A stretch of 64,000 nt of DNA from the NCBI GenBank assembly GCA_034190295.1, contig JAXHSW010000009.1:1-64000 (forward strand). Reading direction: 5' to 3'. Shown here piece after piece: positions 55,989 to 64,000 of this stretch. The DNA is from Okeania sp034190295. Its GTDB lineage: Bacteria > Cyanobacteriota > Cyanobacteriia > Cyanobacteriales > Microcoleaceae. The notes beneath the pieces were generated by a model that worked only from the letters and a program-made list of their open reading frames with translations, was not told where the DNA came from and searched no databases. Position 1 is the first letter of the stretch, and each line of letters begins with the position of its first letter. The position numbers and the translations under genes are program-made.

Positions 55989-57452
55989 TTAAAACTCAAA
56001 GTAAATAAATGCAGAAGGAATAGTTGCCCCCAATAGAATAGTTAAACCTAACAAACCCCTAGATATCCAAGGAGATAACAAAAATTCATATTCATCTCGC
56101 TGCTGCCAAACTGCCAAATGTTCCAAAAATAATGCCCCGATCGCCACAGCTAAAGTAACAGCTAAAGCCCAACCCTCATTTATACTGTAAGAGCTAAAAG
56201 CTTCTATAGCCCCAGAAAATGAATAAGCTCCAGGTGTCACTAAAGTTACTAACTTAGTACCCAACCTACTAATATTAGTTTCCATAAAAAATAAACACCC
56301 CAGAGTCACGGCCATAAATGTCAAGGCCCAGGAGATAAACTCAGTTTTAGAAGTCCATCTACCCACAAATCTCTGAAATGGTCTGCCAGCATATCTAAGT
56401 ACCAATAATAATGCCCCGTGGTAAGCTCCCCATAAAATAAAATTCCAGGCCGCCCCATGCCAAAAACCTGAAAGAGTAAAAGTTATAAATAAATAGAATG
56501 GAGCCCACTTTTTATTTGCACCCATTAGTGGGATAAAAACATAGTCCCTAAACCAGTTACTTAGGGTAATGTGCCAACGTCGCCAAAATTCTTGGATACT
56601 GACAGAAGTATAGGGTGCCAGAAAATTTAATTCTAGTTTAACTCCCACAATTCTAGCGATACCAACAGCCATAAAGCTGTACCCTGCAAAGTCAAAATAT
56701 ATTCTTAAAGTAAACAAAAAGGCATGAAACCAAACTAATAAAGCATTTGTTGCTTGTTCTAGTTCTATATATGGAGTAATGTTATCTGCGATAACAAATT
56801 TCATAAATAAACCTAGAGATAACCATCGCAAACCTAATTCAAAGTTTTCTAAAGTAAATTGAAATTTAAAAGATTCTAACTGGGGTAATAATTGTTTGCG
56901 TCTTTCGATTGGACCTGCTACAATTTGGGGAAAAAATGCGATAAAGTTGACGTAATCTATGAAATTAATTGGCTTTTTCTTTTTCTTTTTCGCTGTAAAA
57001 GAATCTACAACAAATGCCACCATCTGAAAAGTATAAAAAGAAATCCCTGGAGGAATTCTATTAAATACTGGTAAAGGAAAACTTTGTTGCCAATTATCCG
57101 GAATTCCCACCAATAAACCGACTACATCTTCTACAAAAAAGGTGAGATATTTAAAGTATGCTAATACCGCTACATCAAATACTATTAAAAATGTCGCGAT
57201 CGCTCTTGACTCCCAACCACTTCTTTGCAACATTAGTCGCACTATTATGTAGTTGAAAATCACCTCGAATATAAAGACGGCAAAACTTTTTAAATTGGCA
57301 TTTAAAAATAATGTTAGTGATAATACCATCAAGCCGATAGTATCAAAATTATCTTGCCAGAAACTTAACCTTTTTCCTAGAGCGCGGATGGTGAAGAAAG
57401 GTACGCTAAAAATCAGCAGCACCCACCAGAAGGAAAAATCAGAAAAATTCAA
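55989..57452 (-). CDS. MBOAT family O-acyltransferase 2
   Basis: A 487-residue polytopic acyltransferase, clearly distinct from the one at 49374. YFDFAGYSFMAVGIARIV, WRRWHITLSNWFRDYVFIPL and SGFWHGAAWNFILWGAYHGA hold the family His residues. A short Lys run (KKKKKP) sits in one loop. It follows the acyl carrier protein gene after 300 bp of repeats, on the same strand, and could take acyl chains from that carrier. No SGNH partner is adjacent. Confidence 0.9.
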   Translation of the reverse strand: MNFSDFSFWWVLLIFSVPFFTIRALGKRLSFWQDNFDTIGLMVLSLTLFLNANLKSFAVFIFEVIFNYIIVRLMLQRSGWESRAIATFLIVFDVAVLAYFKYLTFFVEDVVGLLVGIPDNWQQSFPLPVFNRIPPGISFYTFQMVAFVVDSFTAKKKKKKPINFIDYVNFIAFFPQIVAGPIERRKQLLPQLESFKFQFTLENFELGLRWLSLGLFMKFVIADNITPYIELEQATNALLVWFHAFLFTLRIYFDFAGYSFMAVGIARIVGVKLELNFLAPYTSVSIQEFWRRWHITLSNWFRDYVFIPLMGANKKWAPFYLFITFTLSGFWHGAAWNFILWGAYHGALLLVLRYAGRPFQRFVGRWTSKTEFISWALTFMAVTLGCLFFMETNISRLGTKLVTLVTPGAYSFSGAIEAFSSYSINEGWALAVTLAVAIGALFLEHLAVWQQRDEYEFLLSPWISRGLLGLTILLGATIPSAFIYFEF

Positions 57453-57753
57453 TTAACTATTTCCTCCTCTATACTTGATAGCAACCTATCCCAATCAATT
57501 ATGGTATGAGGTATTTGTCGATACTATGAAATATTTTGTAGGGGCGAATGGCATTTGCGTTCCGCAAAGCTGCCGCTAACGCCCTCCCTTAAGGGTTCTT
57601 CAGTGCTTTTATCAAAATAACATGGGTCTAAAACCCCGCCTTTTAAGGCGCAATCTTTTTGGAGCGGGGCTCAAATTCCCTACTTCCCCTCCCAGGAGGG
57701 GTTAGGGGTGGGTTAACTTCTGACTTCTGACTTCTGACTTCGTTAAGAACCAC
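57453..57753. other. Intergenic region with R6 and GGGCGAATGGC repeat
   Basis: It holds GGGGCGAATGGCATTTGCG (57541) with its inverted ACGCCCTC part and the R6 copy at 57614-57746. No gene. Confidence 0.6.
57614..57746 (+). repeat. R6 element, second copy
   Basis: It follows TTTTATC as at 23190: AAAATAACATGGGTC, AAAACCCCGCC-TTTTAAGGCG, AATCTTTTTGGAG, then three CTTCTGA heptamers and CTTCGTTAA. The middle differs (CCCCTCCCAGGAGGGG hairpin). Confidence 0.75.
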
Positions 57754-58146
57754 TTACTTCCAAAAACCACCCCAACCTTTACCAGATTTTTTAGTAGTTT
57801 CTTCCACCTCTTCTGTTGCTTCCTCAGAACTTTCCAGATTTTCTAATGCCTCAGAAATATCAAACTCAGAAACTAAATATTCAGCAGATTTTTCAATAGT
57901 TGGATAATCCCAAAACAAAGTAGAAGGTAACTCTAAATCTAACTCATCTTCCAACTCACCAACTAGAGTTACGGCATCAATTGAGTCTAAACCATAACGA
58001 GTTAAAGGCTCGGTAAATTCGATAGTACTTTTGTCAACAGATAATTGTTCTGCTAACTTTTCAGCAATCCACTTTTGTAAGATTTCTAAAGGGGAACTTT
58101 CTGTTTTTGCTTCAGTATTAAGCGTGCTGGAGTTCTGAACTTGCAT
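57754..58146 (-). CDS. Acyl carrier protein
   Basis: A 130-residue carrier. The phosphopantetheine Ser is Ser55 in RYGLDSIDAVTLVGEL, and helices II-III (DLELPSTLFWDYPTIEKSAE) are of the polyketide-type ACP class rather than fatty-acid AcpP. An acidic tail of about 30 residues ends GKGWGGFWK. Its ATG overlaps the 3' end of the dehydrogenase gene by 29 bp, with AGGAG inside that gene, so the two are coupled. It is probably loaded by the adenylate-forming ligase two genes upstream. Confidence 0.92.
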   Translation of the reverse strand: MQVQNSSTLNTEAKTESSPLEILQKWIAEKLAEQLSVDKSTIEFTEPLTRYGLDSIDAVTLVGELEDELDLELPSTLFWDYPTIEKSAEYLVSEFDISEALENLESSEEATEEVEETTKKSGKGWGGFWK

Positions 58147-59920
58147 TTATTTTATTCTCCTGTTTTTGAGTTTGTGCTAGTTGAAAAGGAACAATAGAAA
58201 ATACTTTATTTTCGTCATAAAGTTTGAGCATTTCTTGAGTAACTTTTTCCCAATATAATTGGTCTACTTTTTGTGAACGCCCAAAAGGTTGCAATAAACG
58301 ATTTAAACACAGTACCAACCACTCACCACCTGCAAAAAACTCACCCAGTATTTCGCGATTATAAATCCACATATGCACACAAGCTGCTGCTGCGTGTAAA
58401 GCACAGTAATTTTTCGCTATTTCAAATAATTCTGGTGACTGGTCGTGACCAAACTCAAATGCTGAATTAGCAATTAGTTCGTCGTGAGCGTTTACTTCTG
58501 CAATAACACACTCAGTCAGTGCAGTAATTTGCTCTAAAACTTTAGTGTTTAAATTATCAGTTTTTAAATCTTTTAACTGTTCTAACGCAATTTCTAATCC
58601 TTGTAAAGCATCATCAGCACCCCGCCCTACAATTTCCAGTTTTTCTGGTTCAAAAGTAGGCAATTGTTTCTCCAAGGAAAAGATTATTTCCAGACGAGAT
58701 TTAATTGCTTCCATCTTAGCAGAATTTCGTCGAGAACGATGTTTTGTCAACTGACGAAACTGTAAAATTAGAGAATGCAAATTAACAGTTGTACTTCCAT
58801 CAAATACACTAATAATTGAATTATCTCTCAGCACTTTTTGGAATATTCCCCAGTCATGTTCTTCCCGCATATAAAAGCGAGAACCTAACACTGATGAAAT
58901 ATTATTAATCATTGTTTCTAACTGAACAGTAACAAAATATTTCACCACTGCTGCCCAAACACTAAATTGTTGAGGAATAACATGAAATCCTCTTGCTGCT
59001 CCAATAGTTTCACAATCACAAATTAATAGGTCTAAAAAAGCATCTACCAGAATTTTCCTAGGTTGAGGAATATCAAAAACTGTTTTATTATAAATGACCC
59101 GATTAATCGCAAATTTTAATGTAGTTCTTAAAGCTGTATCTGCTGCTCCATGAGAAAAAGCTGCACACAAAGTTCGGGTAATTTGAAATCCTTTCAGAGC
59201 TACTTCTAGACCTGCTCCTTCTCCCTTAATCAACATATCTTCTGGAACAAAACAATCCTTAAAACCTATCCCACTCATATCAGAAGCACGAATTCCATGA
59301 GTAAGAATTTTTGGTAAATTATAGTAACTATCTGGGTCTAGTCGGCTTTTTTCTACCATAAACAAAGAAAGACCCCTAGCCCCTCCATCTTTTTGGTCAG
59401 TCTTTGCTAATATATAAGATACTCCAGAAATAGTTGCACGATTTATCGGCCACTTTTCCCCATTAAGTAGATAACCCCCAGGAACTTTTGTTGCGGTCAA
59501 ATCTCCACCAATGAGGTCAGCACCATGTTCCTTCTCTGAGTAACCAAGGCACATTGTCCCATGTTCGTCCTTAATATAAGTTGCTAACTTTTGCTTTTGT
59601 TCCTCTGTACCTGCCATCCAGGTAATAAAAGACCAAAACATAGTAGTAAAAGCAATTCCAATTGTTTGGTCGCGCCTACACAAAACTCTAACGAAGGCCA
59701 CAAACTCTTCAAAAGAAGTAAACTCTCCCCCACAATTAACAGGAATATAGTAATGTTGTAGCTTCCAATTATAGAGCCATTCAATTTCCGGATGTGGAAA
59801 TTCTTCACTCTCATCAATCTCAATCACTCTCTTGAAAGACATTGTACTGTCTGGATTTTCTGGATCGCCGAGAGCACGCTCTAATTCTTCAGCTACCCAA
59901 TATTGCTTGAGTTTATCCAT
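58118..59920 (-). CDS. Acyl-CoA dehydrogenase-like flavoprotein acting on carrier-bound acyl chains
   Basis: The start is the ATG at 59920 (MDKLKQYW, 600 residues), with AGGAGATTTAGC just upstream; the longer frame is repeat-coded. ACAD features are LGYSEKEHGADLIGGD, LLNGEKWPINRATI, the ADTALRTTLKFAINR region and SIISVFDGSTTVNLHSLIL. The extra C-terminal 150 residues are helical. Between a FAAL and an ACP it likely oxidises an ACP-bound acyl chain to the enoyl form. The catalytic base could not be placed with confidence. Confidence 0.88.
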   Translation of the reverse strand: MDKLKQYWVAEELERALGDPENPDSTMSFKRVIEIDESEEFPHPEIEWLYNWKLQHYYIPVNCGGEFTSFEEFVAFVRVLCRRDQTIGIAFTTMFWSFITWMAGTEEQKQKLATYIKDEHGTMCLGYSEKEHGADLIGGDLTATKVPGGYLLNGEKWPINRATISGVSYILAKTDQKDGGARGLSLFMVEKSRLDPDSYYNLPKILTHGIRASDMSGIGFKDCFVPEDMLIKGEGAGLEVALKGFQITRTLCAAFSHGAADTALRTTLKFAINRVIYNKTVFDIPQPRKILVDAFLDLLICDCETIGAARGFHVIPQQFSVWAAVVKYFVTVQLETMINNISSVLGSRFYMREEHDWGIFQKVLRDNSIISVFDGSTTVNLHSLILQFRQLTKHRSRRNSAKMEAIKSRLEIIFSLEKQLPTFEPEKLEIVGRGADDALQGLEIALEQLKDLKTDNLNTKVLEQITALTECVIAEVNAHDELIANSAFEFGHDQSPELFEIAKNYCALHAAAACVHMWIYNREILGEFFAGGEWLVLCLNRLLQPFGRSQKVDQLYWEKVTQEMLKLYDENKVFSIVPFQLAQTQKQENKINASSELQHA

Positions 59921-59993
59921 GCTAAATCTCCTAAATTTTTTGTAGGGGCGAATGGCATTGGCTAACGCCAAGCTCCGCTAACGCCCTCGCTAA

Positions 59994-60077
59994 AACTAAC
60001 CAGTTACAAAATCCTAAAAGCCTGACTAACCAATACTTTTGACTTTTAAATTTTGACTTTTGACTTCTATGTAGCCC
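59994..60077 (-). repeat. R3 dispersed repeat, copy 3 (short)
   Basis: AACCAGTTACAAAATCC, GACTTTTAAATTTTGAC and TTGACTTCTATGTAGC. It lies between the FAAL and ACAD genes with a GGGGCGAATGGCATTGGC repeat next to it. Confidence 0.65.
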
Positions 60078-61895
60078 CTACGAGCTATTTTTCACTTGAG
60101 ATGCTAATGACTCAATTTCTTCTTGTAACTTTCGATACTTGGAGGTGAGTTGAGGATTTTCGCTCCAGTCATATATCACGTCCAGGGTTCCGGCCAAAAA
60201 ATTGGAACGACAAGCACGACGTTGAATCTTGCCACTAGCAGTCTTGAGAATATTTCCTGGTTTAGCCAAAATCACAGCATAAGCTTGTAATTCATGGTCC
60301 TCTGAAACAGCTTGACGGATATCATTGATGACTTTCTCCGTATCCAAATCTTGAGTACGACGCTCTACCTCTTGCACAATAACCAAATGTTCATCACCCC
60401 TAACTTCCACAGAAAAAGCAGCACCATAATCTGGACGAAGTGCCGGGTGAACCTGTTGTACCGTCCACTCAATATCTTGGGGATAGTGATTTGTACCTCG
60501 GATAATGATTAAATCTTTAATCCTACCCGTAATATACAACTCCCCATCTTTGAGAAATCCCAAGTCCCCAGTCCGTAAAAACGGACCCTCTCCGCTATCT
60601 TTGATGTAACCTTGGAATGTTTCCTTAGTAGCTTCCGGACGTTCCCAGTAACCTTGAGCTACACTAGGGTCTGATACCCAAATTTCTCCCACCTCATCAC
60701 TAGCACATTTTGTGAAAGTTTCTGGATTAACAATAGCTACCTGAGTTTCACAAACTAAGCGACCACAAGATGGATAAGCTCTTACCCCCGTTGCATCGGG
60801 AGAAACTTTGACAATTTTATTTTTTTCTACTAGAGCTGTTGCATCTATAGTGCAAAGTACCGGGTCTGTAAGTTTAGGTTTAGCTGAAACCAGTAAAGTA
60901 TCTTCTGCTAGTCCATAACATGGAGCAAAAGCATTCCAACGAAAACCACTAGCTGAGAAAGTTCCGTAGAAACTCTCCATCACTTTTGGGTTAATAGGTT
61001 CCGCCGCATTACCTGCTGCTTCCCAATTACTCAGGTCCAAAGTAGATAATTGTTTTGGCTTAACTCGGCGAACACAAAGGTCATAAGCAAAATTAGGTGC
61101 TTGAGAGTGGGTCGCCTTGTAATTTGACATAGCTTGCAGCCATCTCAGGGGTTGCTTCACAAATGAGAATGGGGACATTATGTAGCATGGAGTTCCATTG
61201 TATAGAGGTTCCATCATTCCTTCCACTAACCCATAATCGTGAAAGAAAGGCATCCAGGTAATAGTTTTACTTTCTGGGGTGTATCCACAAGCTCTCTGTA
61301 AATAGCTTAAGTGGTGAATCAAGTTTTTGTGGGTCAGCATTACCCCTTTTGGAGTAGAAGTAGAACCAGAGGTATACTGCAAATATGCTAGTGTATCGCT
61401 AGTAATACCTGGGTCTTTCCATTCCTGAGCTATTTCTAGATCGACAGATTCAGTATCTATCCAGCGCATTGTCTCAAATTCAGGAAATTCATCAGCCACT
61501 TCTTCTACAAGGGAAATAATTGTGGCCGTTGTCAGAACTATGGAAGCTTGAGCATCTTGAACGATCGCTCTGAGTCTTGGCAAGGTTCGTTTGAGACGAC
61601 CTGCTTCTGGAGGAGGTACTGGAATTGCAATGACCCCAGAATATAGACAACTACAAAAAGCTGCTATTGCTTCTAGTCCTTGTGGATAGAGGAGTAAGCC
61701 TCGTTCTCCTTTGACTTCATGTTTTTGTAACAATGCTGCAATAGCTCGTACTCGATGCTCTAGTGAAGAGTATGTAAAATTTTCCCCTTCTTTTTTACCG
61801 TCAACCAAAAAAGTGTATGCTAATTTTTCTGGTTGTTCTGTTGATAAAGTCTGAAGTAGGTCTATTAGGGTAGAATATTTCAATGTCTCACTCAT
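60078..61895 (-). CDS. Fatty acyl-AMP ligase (FAAL)
   Basis: A 605-residue adenylate-forming enzyme that activates a free fatty acid and loads it onto an acyl carrier protein. YTSGSTSTPKGVMLTHKNL is the phosphate loop. FFHDYGLVEGMMEPLYNG and THSQAPNFAYDLCVRRV are FAAL-specific stretches, followed by LRTGDLGFLKDGELYITGR and IRGTNHYPQDIEWTV. The catalytic Lys region is KTASGKIQRR. It leads the FAAL-ACAD-ACP set on the minus strand. Its leader region has no strong ribosome site. Confidence 0.95.
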   Translation of the reverse strand: MSETLKYSTLIDLLQTLSTEQPEKLAYTFLVDGKKEGENFTYSSLEHRVRAIAALLQKHEVKGERGLLLYPQGLEAIAAFCSCLYSGVIAIPVPPPEAGRLKRTLPRLRAIVQDAQASIVLTTATIISLVEEVADEFPEFETMRWIDTESVDLEIAQEWKDPGITSDTLAYLQYTSGSTSTPKGVMLTHKNLIHHLSYLQRACGYTPESKTITWMPFFHDYGLVEGMMEPLYNGTPCYIMSPFSFVKQPLRWLQAMSNYKATHSQAPNFAYDLCVRRVKPKQLSTLDLSNWEAAGNAAEPINPKVMESFYGTFSASGFRWNAFAPCYGLAEDTLLVSAKPKLTDPVLCTIDATALVEKNKIVKVSPDATGVRAYPSCGRLVCETQVAIVNPETFTKCASDEVGEIWVSDPSVAQGYWERPEATKETFQGYIKDSGEGPFLRTGDLGFLKDGELYITGRIKDLIIIRGTNHYPQDIEWTVQQVHPALRPDYGAAFSVEVRGDEHLVIVQEVERRTQDLDTEKVINDIRQAVSEDHELQAYAVILAKPGNILKTASGKIQRRACRSNFLAGTLDVIYDWSENPQLTSKYRKLQEEIESLASQVKNSS

Positions 61896-62056
61896 TAGAA
61901 TAGGAGAAGTATTGACTCATTTTATATATTATTCAGATATTTAAGATATTATTTGGTTATCTGGATTGGACTAAGGATTTTACTTGAGATTATTGATCTT
62001 TAAGTAATACAGATACATCAAGCCCGGCAATTCCCGGCAAAAATAGGGAAAACCGT

Positions 62057-62195
62057 TCATAGCAGTGTGACGGCAGAACCATCGACACTGGCGGTATCGC
62101 GCAATGCTTTGAGCAATATCCCCAAAGCGCTATTCCAATCTCTCGGCAGTATTTTACCGCAATGCGGACATTTAAAATGCTTTGAGCCTCCTAGA
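62057..62195 (-). pseudogene. tnpB: TnpB C-terminal remnant
   Basis: Codons read GGSKHFKCPHCGKILPRDWN, then SALGILLKALRDTASVDG and a TGA at 62057. This is the zinc-ribbon half and final RuvC Asp (RDWNSALGIL) of a TnpB from a different subgroup than the others here. Everything upstream is lost. Confidence 0.75.
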
Positions 62196-62676
62196 TTTTA
62201 ATGAACACCACCTATTAGAATGTAATTTTAGTGACACTTACTTATTTTGCTTGAGCCTCAAAGCTTAAATAAAGCGCTGCAATAAGTGGGTTATTAACTA
62301 TGAGGTGGTAATTTTTTTTACTATTTCCTTAGCCAATCTGTTTTATTTTGGCATAAGTAGATCGACGATGGCAACTTTTAGGTTGGTTCTTTACAGAATC
62401 TTTAAGTAAGTGGATAGAATTACATGGAATTTTACATTCTGTAAGCCATTTCAGCGATCGCTACCGACCCCTGTTTGCGCAGCATGACAAAGGTTAAGCC
62501 AGAGGCTTGAAATAATCAAGAGGGCGAATACCAAATAATCAACAGGGCGAATACCATTCGCCCCTACTTCTGACCTGCGCGTAGCGCTATACATACTTGG
62601 TCAATCGTCTCAAGATTCTATATTTTAGATAAAAATATCGGCTTTGTTGAGAATTTTATAGTAGTCGAAGGAAAGG

Positions 62677-62727
62677 GTGCGGACAGATCGACAGCTTAAA
62701 ACTCAGACAACGTAATATTTTTCCTTG
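62677..62727 (-). repeat. R5 dispersed repeat, copy 2
   Basis: GTGCGGACAGATCGACAGC, TTAAAACTCAGACAA and TTTTTCCTTG match 14973-15021. Confidence 0.55.
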
Positions 62728-62803
62728 TTTATTCTGCTATATAATTATTCCTGAGTAAATATTATCTATAATTTGATGAGTTAAAGTAAAACTTTATTTT
62801 CCA

Positions 62804-63133
62804 ATGAATAATTACAGCAATAATAACTTTCAAAAAAATCCCGAAGCAGACGAGGGATATGTACCAAATGTATTAAACCCTCTATCTAATATTTTCAAAT
62901 CACTTCAAGGTTTTTATCACCAATTTTTAAAATGGTTTAAGGAACAGCCTCAATGGGCAAAAATTCTAAGTTTAATTATTATTCCTCTATTCATAATCAA
63001 GATGTTAGAGGCGATTATCAGTTTAGTTTCTTTATTGATTACTATAGCTGTATTTGGAGGAGCGATTTATATAGGATATAAATTTTTATTCTTACCTAAT
63101 TATTCAGAAACAGGTAAAAAAAATGACAGTTGA
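62804..63133 (+). CDS. Small membrane protein
   Basis: A 109-residue protein of no recognised family. The first 50 residues are polar and Asn-rich with an amphipathic FKSLQGFYHQFLKWF helix. Residues 53-70 and 72-97 are hydrophobic, probably two membrane helices or a hairpin. The tail is short and basic. The codons are free of repeat units and the ATG follows unique sequence, supporting a real gene. Confidence 0.6.
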   Translation: MNNYSNNNFQKNPEADEGYVPNVLNPLSNIFKSLQGFYHQFLKWFKEQPQWAKILSLIIIPLFIIKMLEAIISLVSLLITIAVFGGAIYIGYKFLFLPNYSETGKKNDS

Positions 63134-63602
63134 AAATAGAAATTAATTACGATCCTTGTGGGAAATTATTAGTAATTAACAATTTAAAAAGATTATATAT
63201 GTAATTTAAAGACGAGTACTAAATTTTTTTGCGGTATTAATCTAGATAAAATCTTCTCAATTAGATTAATTCAAGTATTTATCTAATGTTAAAGAAACTG
63301 TCAAAGCATTAGTTTGACCACAAAAAAATAATAGTAGATATTATTTCTGCGATCGTTTACCAAAACTGTATAAATTAATTACAGGTGTTATCTGTTAACA
63401 AGATTTAGACAGAACGGATAAGTTGGGAAAGTATGGGAAATATAAATATAGAACCAGTTAAAATGTGATATTAGCTCCTTATTTGTTCCTAGTTAGGAAA
63501 GAAAAAAAAGGGTAAAAATAGGTAGCCTTAATAGTAATACCATACTTAACGGTACAAAATAATTAGTCTCAAAGTTGAGAATACTAGAATAAGCACATCA
63601 AT
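63134..63602. other. Intergenic region before the RDD gene
   Basis: No gene or known repeat seen. AAGTTGAGAATACTAG and ATAAGCACATCAAT lie just before the ATG without a strong ribosome site. Confidence 0.4.
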
Positions 63603-64000
63603 ATGACAAGCCCAACTTTTGGTTCAGATATTTCAGATATTAATAATAGTAATAACCCAGAGGCATCGTGGCAGCCAAAATCCAAGCAACTACCTATCTG
63701 GGTCCGTAGATGTGGCGCTTGGACTACAGAAGTATCCCTGGTTGTACTTAGTGGAATAATTCCTTATGGCCTTGGTCACTTGGCTAATAATATAGGCACC
63801 AAATCTGTTCCACTCAACCCAGTAGTAGCAACAACTACAGAAGCAATTGCCAATACTTTAAGAATTCCTTTACGAAACCGTTATCAGAAAGTAACCCCTC
63901 TGACTAATTTATTTTGGTCTGGAGCATTATTAGCTCCTGTCGCAATTGTCGGTTGGCAGTTATTTTTGTTAGCTATAACAGGTCAAACCTTGCCTAAGCG
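63603..64000 (+). CDS. RDD-family membrane protein, N-terminal part
   Basis: The frame is open from ATG 63603 to the window end (132 residues seen). WVRRCGAWTTEVSLVVLSGI is a typical RDD first helix with the Arg. A polar loop (PLNPVVATTTEAIA) and WSGALLAPVAIVGWQLFLLA follow, then TGQTLPKR, the conserved end of the RDD second helix region. RDD proteins are small membrane modules of uncertain role, in cyanobacteria often part of longer proteins. The rest lies outside. Confidence 0.75.
   Translation, partial: MTSPTFGSDISDINNSNNPEASWQPKSKQLPIWVRRCGAWTTEVSLVVLSGIIPYGLGHLANNIGTKSVPLNPVVATTTEAIANTLRIPLRNRYQKVTPLTNLFWSGALLAPVAIVGWQLFLLAITGQTLPK

Larger units (their letters stand above)
61896..62803. 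other. Non-coding stretch with TnpB remnant and repeats
   Basis: Apart from the TnpB remnant and R5, it holds GGGCGAATACCATTCGCCC (62543), a member of the GGGCGAAT family seen at 57541 and 59943, and GTTTGCGCAGCATGACA (62472), also at 37080. No gene. Confidence 0.55.

Noticed and set aside
59921..59971. Longer N-terminus for the ACAD-like protein
   Set aside because: Codons derive from the GGGGCGAATGGC repeat, and a clear AGGAG site serves the ATG at 59920.

Overview
The window looks like a low-GC, repeat-rich filamentous marine cyanobacterium of the Trichodesmium/Okeania/Moorena kind. The evidence is a set of phylloquinone (men) genes, Vipp1/PspA, HIP1-type GCGATCGC sites, period-7 tandem repeats, many decayed tnpB genes and intergenic stretches of 0.3-1.5 kb filled with dispersed repeats. 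No rRNA, tRNA or CRISPR array was recognised. Two 100-N blocks (23548-23647 and 34821-34920) are scaffold gaps, and both lie in duplicated sequence.

Layout. 1-5 kb: tail of a TnpB, menB, a small Cys protein, a DciA-like DUF721 protein and a broken tnpB. 5-13 kb: a membrane protein with a SPOR-like end, a second broken tnpB, pspA and vipp1 in tandem, and a third broken tnpB. 13-18 kb: small membrane protein, glutaredoxin, menD, an HTH protein and two translationally coupled small ORFs. 19-26 kb: a four-helix-bundle gene among heptamer arrays, a 950-residue coiled-coil/TPR/formylglycine-generating-enzyme-like protein whose C-terminus has the codon signature of a diversity-generating-retroelement variable region, a duplicated intergenic block around the first gap, a Uma2 nuclease and a repeat protein. 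26-37 kb: menF, menA, msrB, an intact tnpB, a 58-codon cyanobactin-like precursor gene, menH, menC and menE. 38-45 kb: Old Yellow Enzyme homologue, two GT2 glycosyltransferases, a GT39-like enzyme and a flippase-like protein. 46-62 kb (minus strand): two SGNH/AlgJ-like proteins, an MBOAT acyltransferase, HTTM-DCC protein, NDH-2, sulfotransferase remnant, second MBOAT, acyl carrier protein, acyl-CoA-dehydrogenase-like protein and fatty acyl-AMP ligase. 62-64 kb: TnpB remnant, small membrane protein and the start of an RDD-family protein.

How the genes fit together. menF, menD, menH, menC, menE, menB and menA cover chorismate to demethylphylloquinone apart from the DHNA-CoA thioesterase; the final methyltransferase is also absent here. 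The FAAL-ACAD-ACP-MBOAT set forms a plausible path for activating, modifying and transferring an acyl chain, and the second MBOAT with its SGNH partners resembles alginate-acetylation-type export modules. The 39-45 kb glycosyltransferases could supply the acceptor glycan; that link is inference.

The strongest leads are the retroelement-style variable region at 20129-20260 (no reverse transcriptase in the window, so it would be diversified in trans), the orphan cyanobactin-like precursor at 31873-32049, and the acyl-transfer cluster. The window also records how this genome changes: tandem copies of gene edges (menC/menE junction; six 160-174 bp copies of the HTTM gene start), non-autonomous elements with target duplications, and nested insertions.
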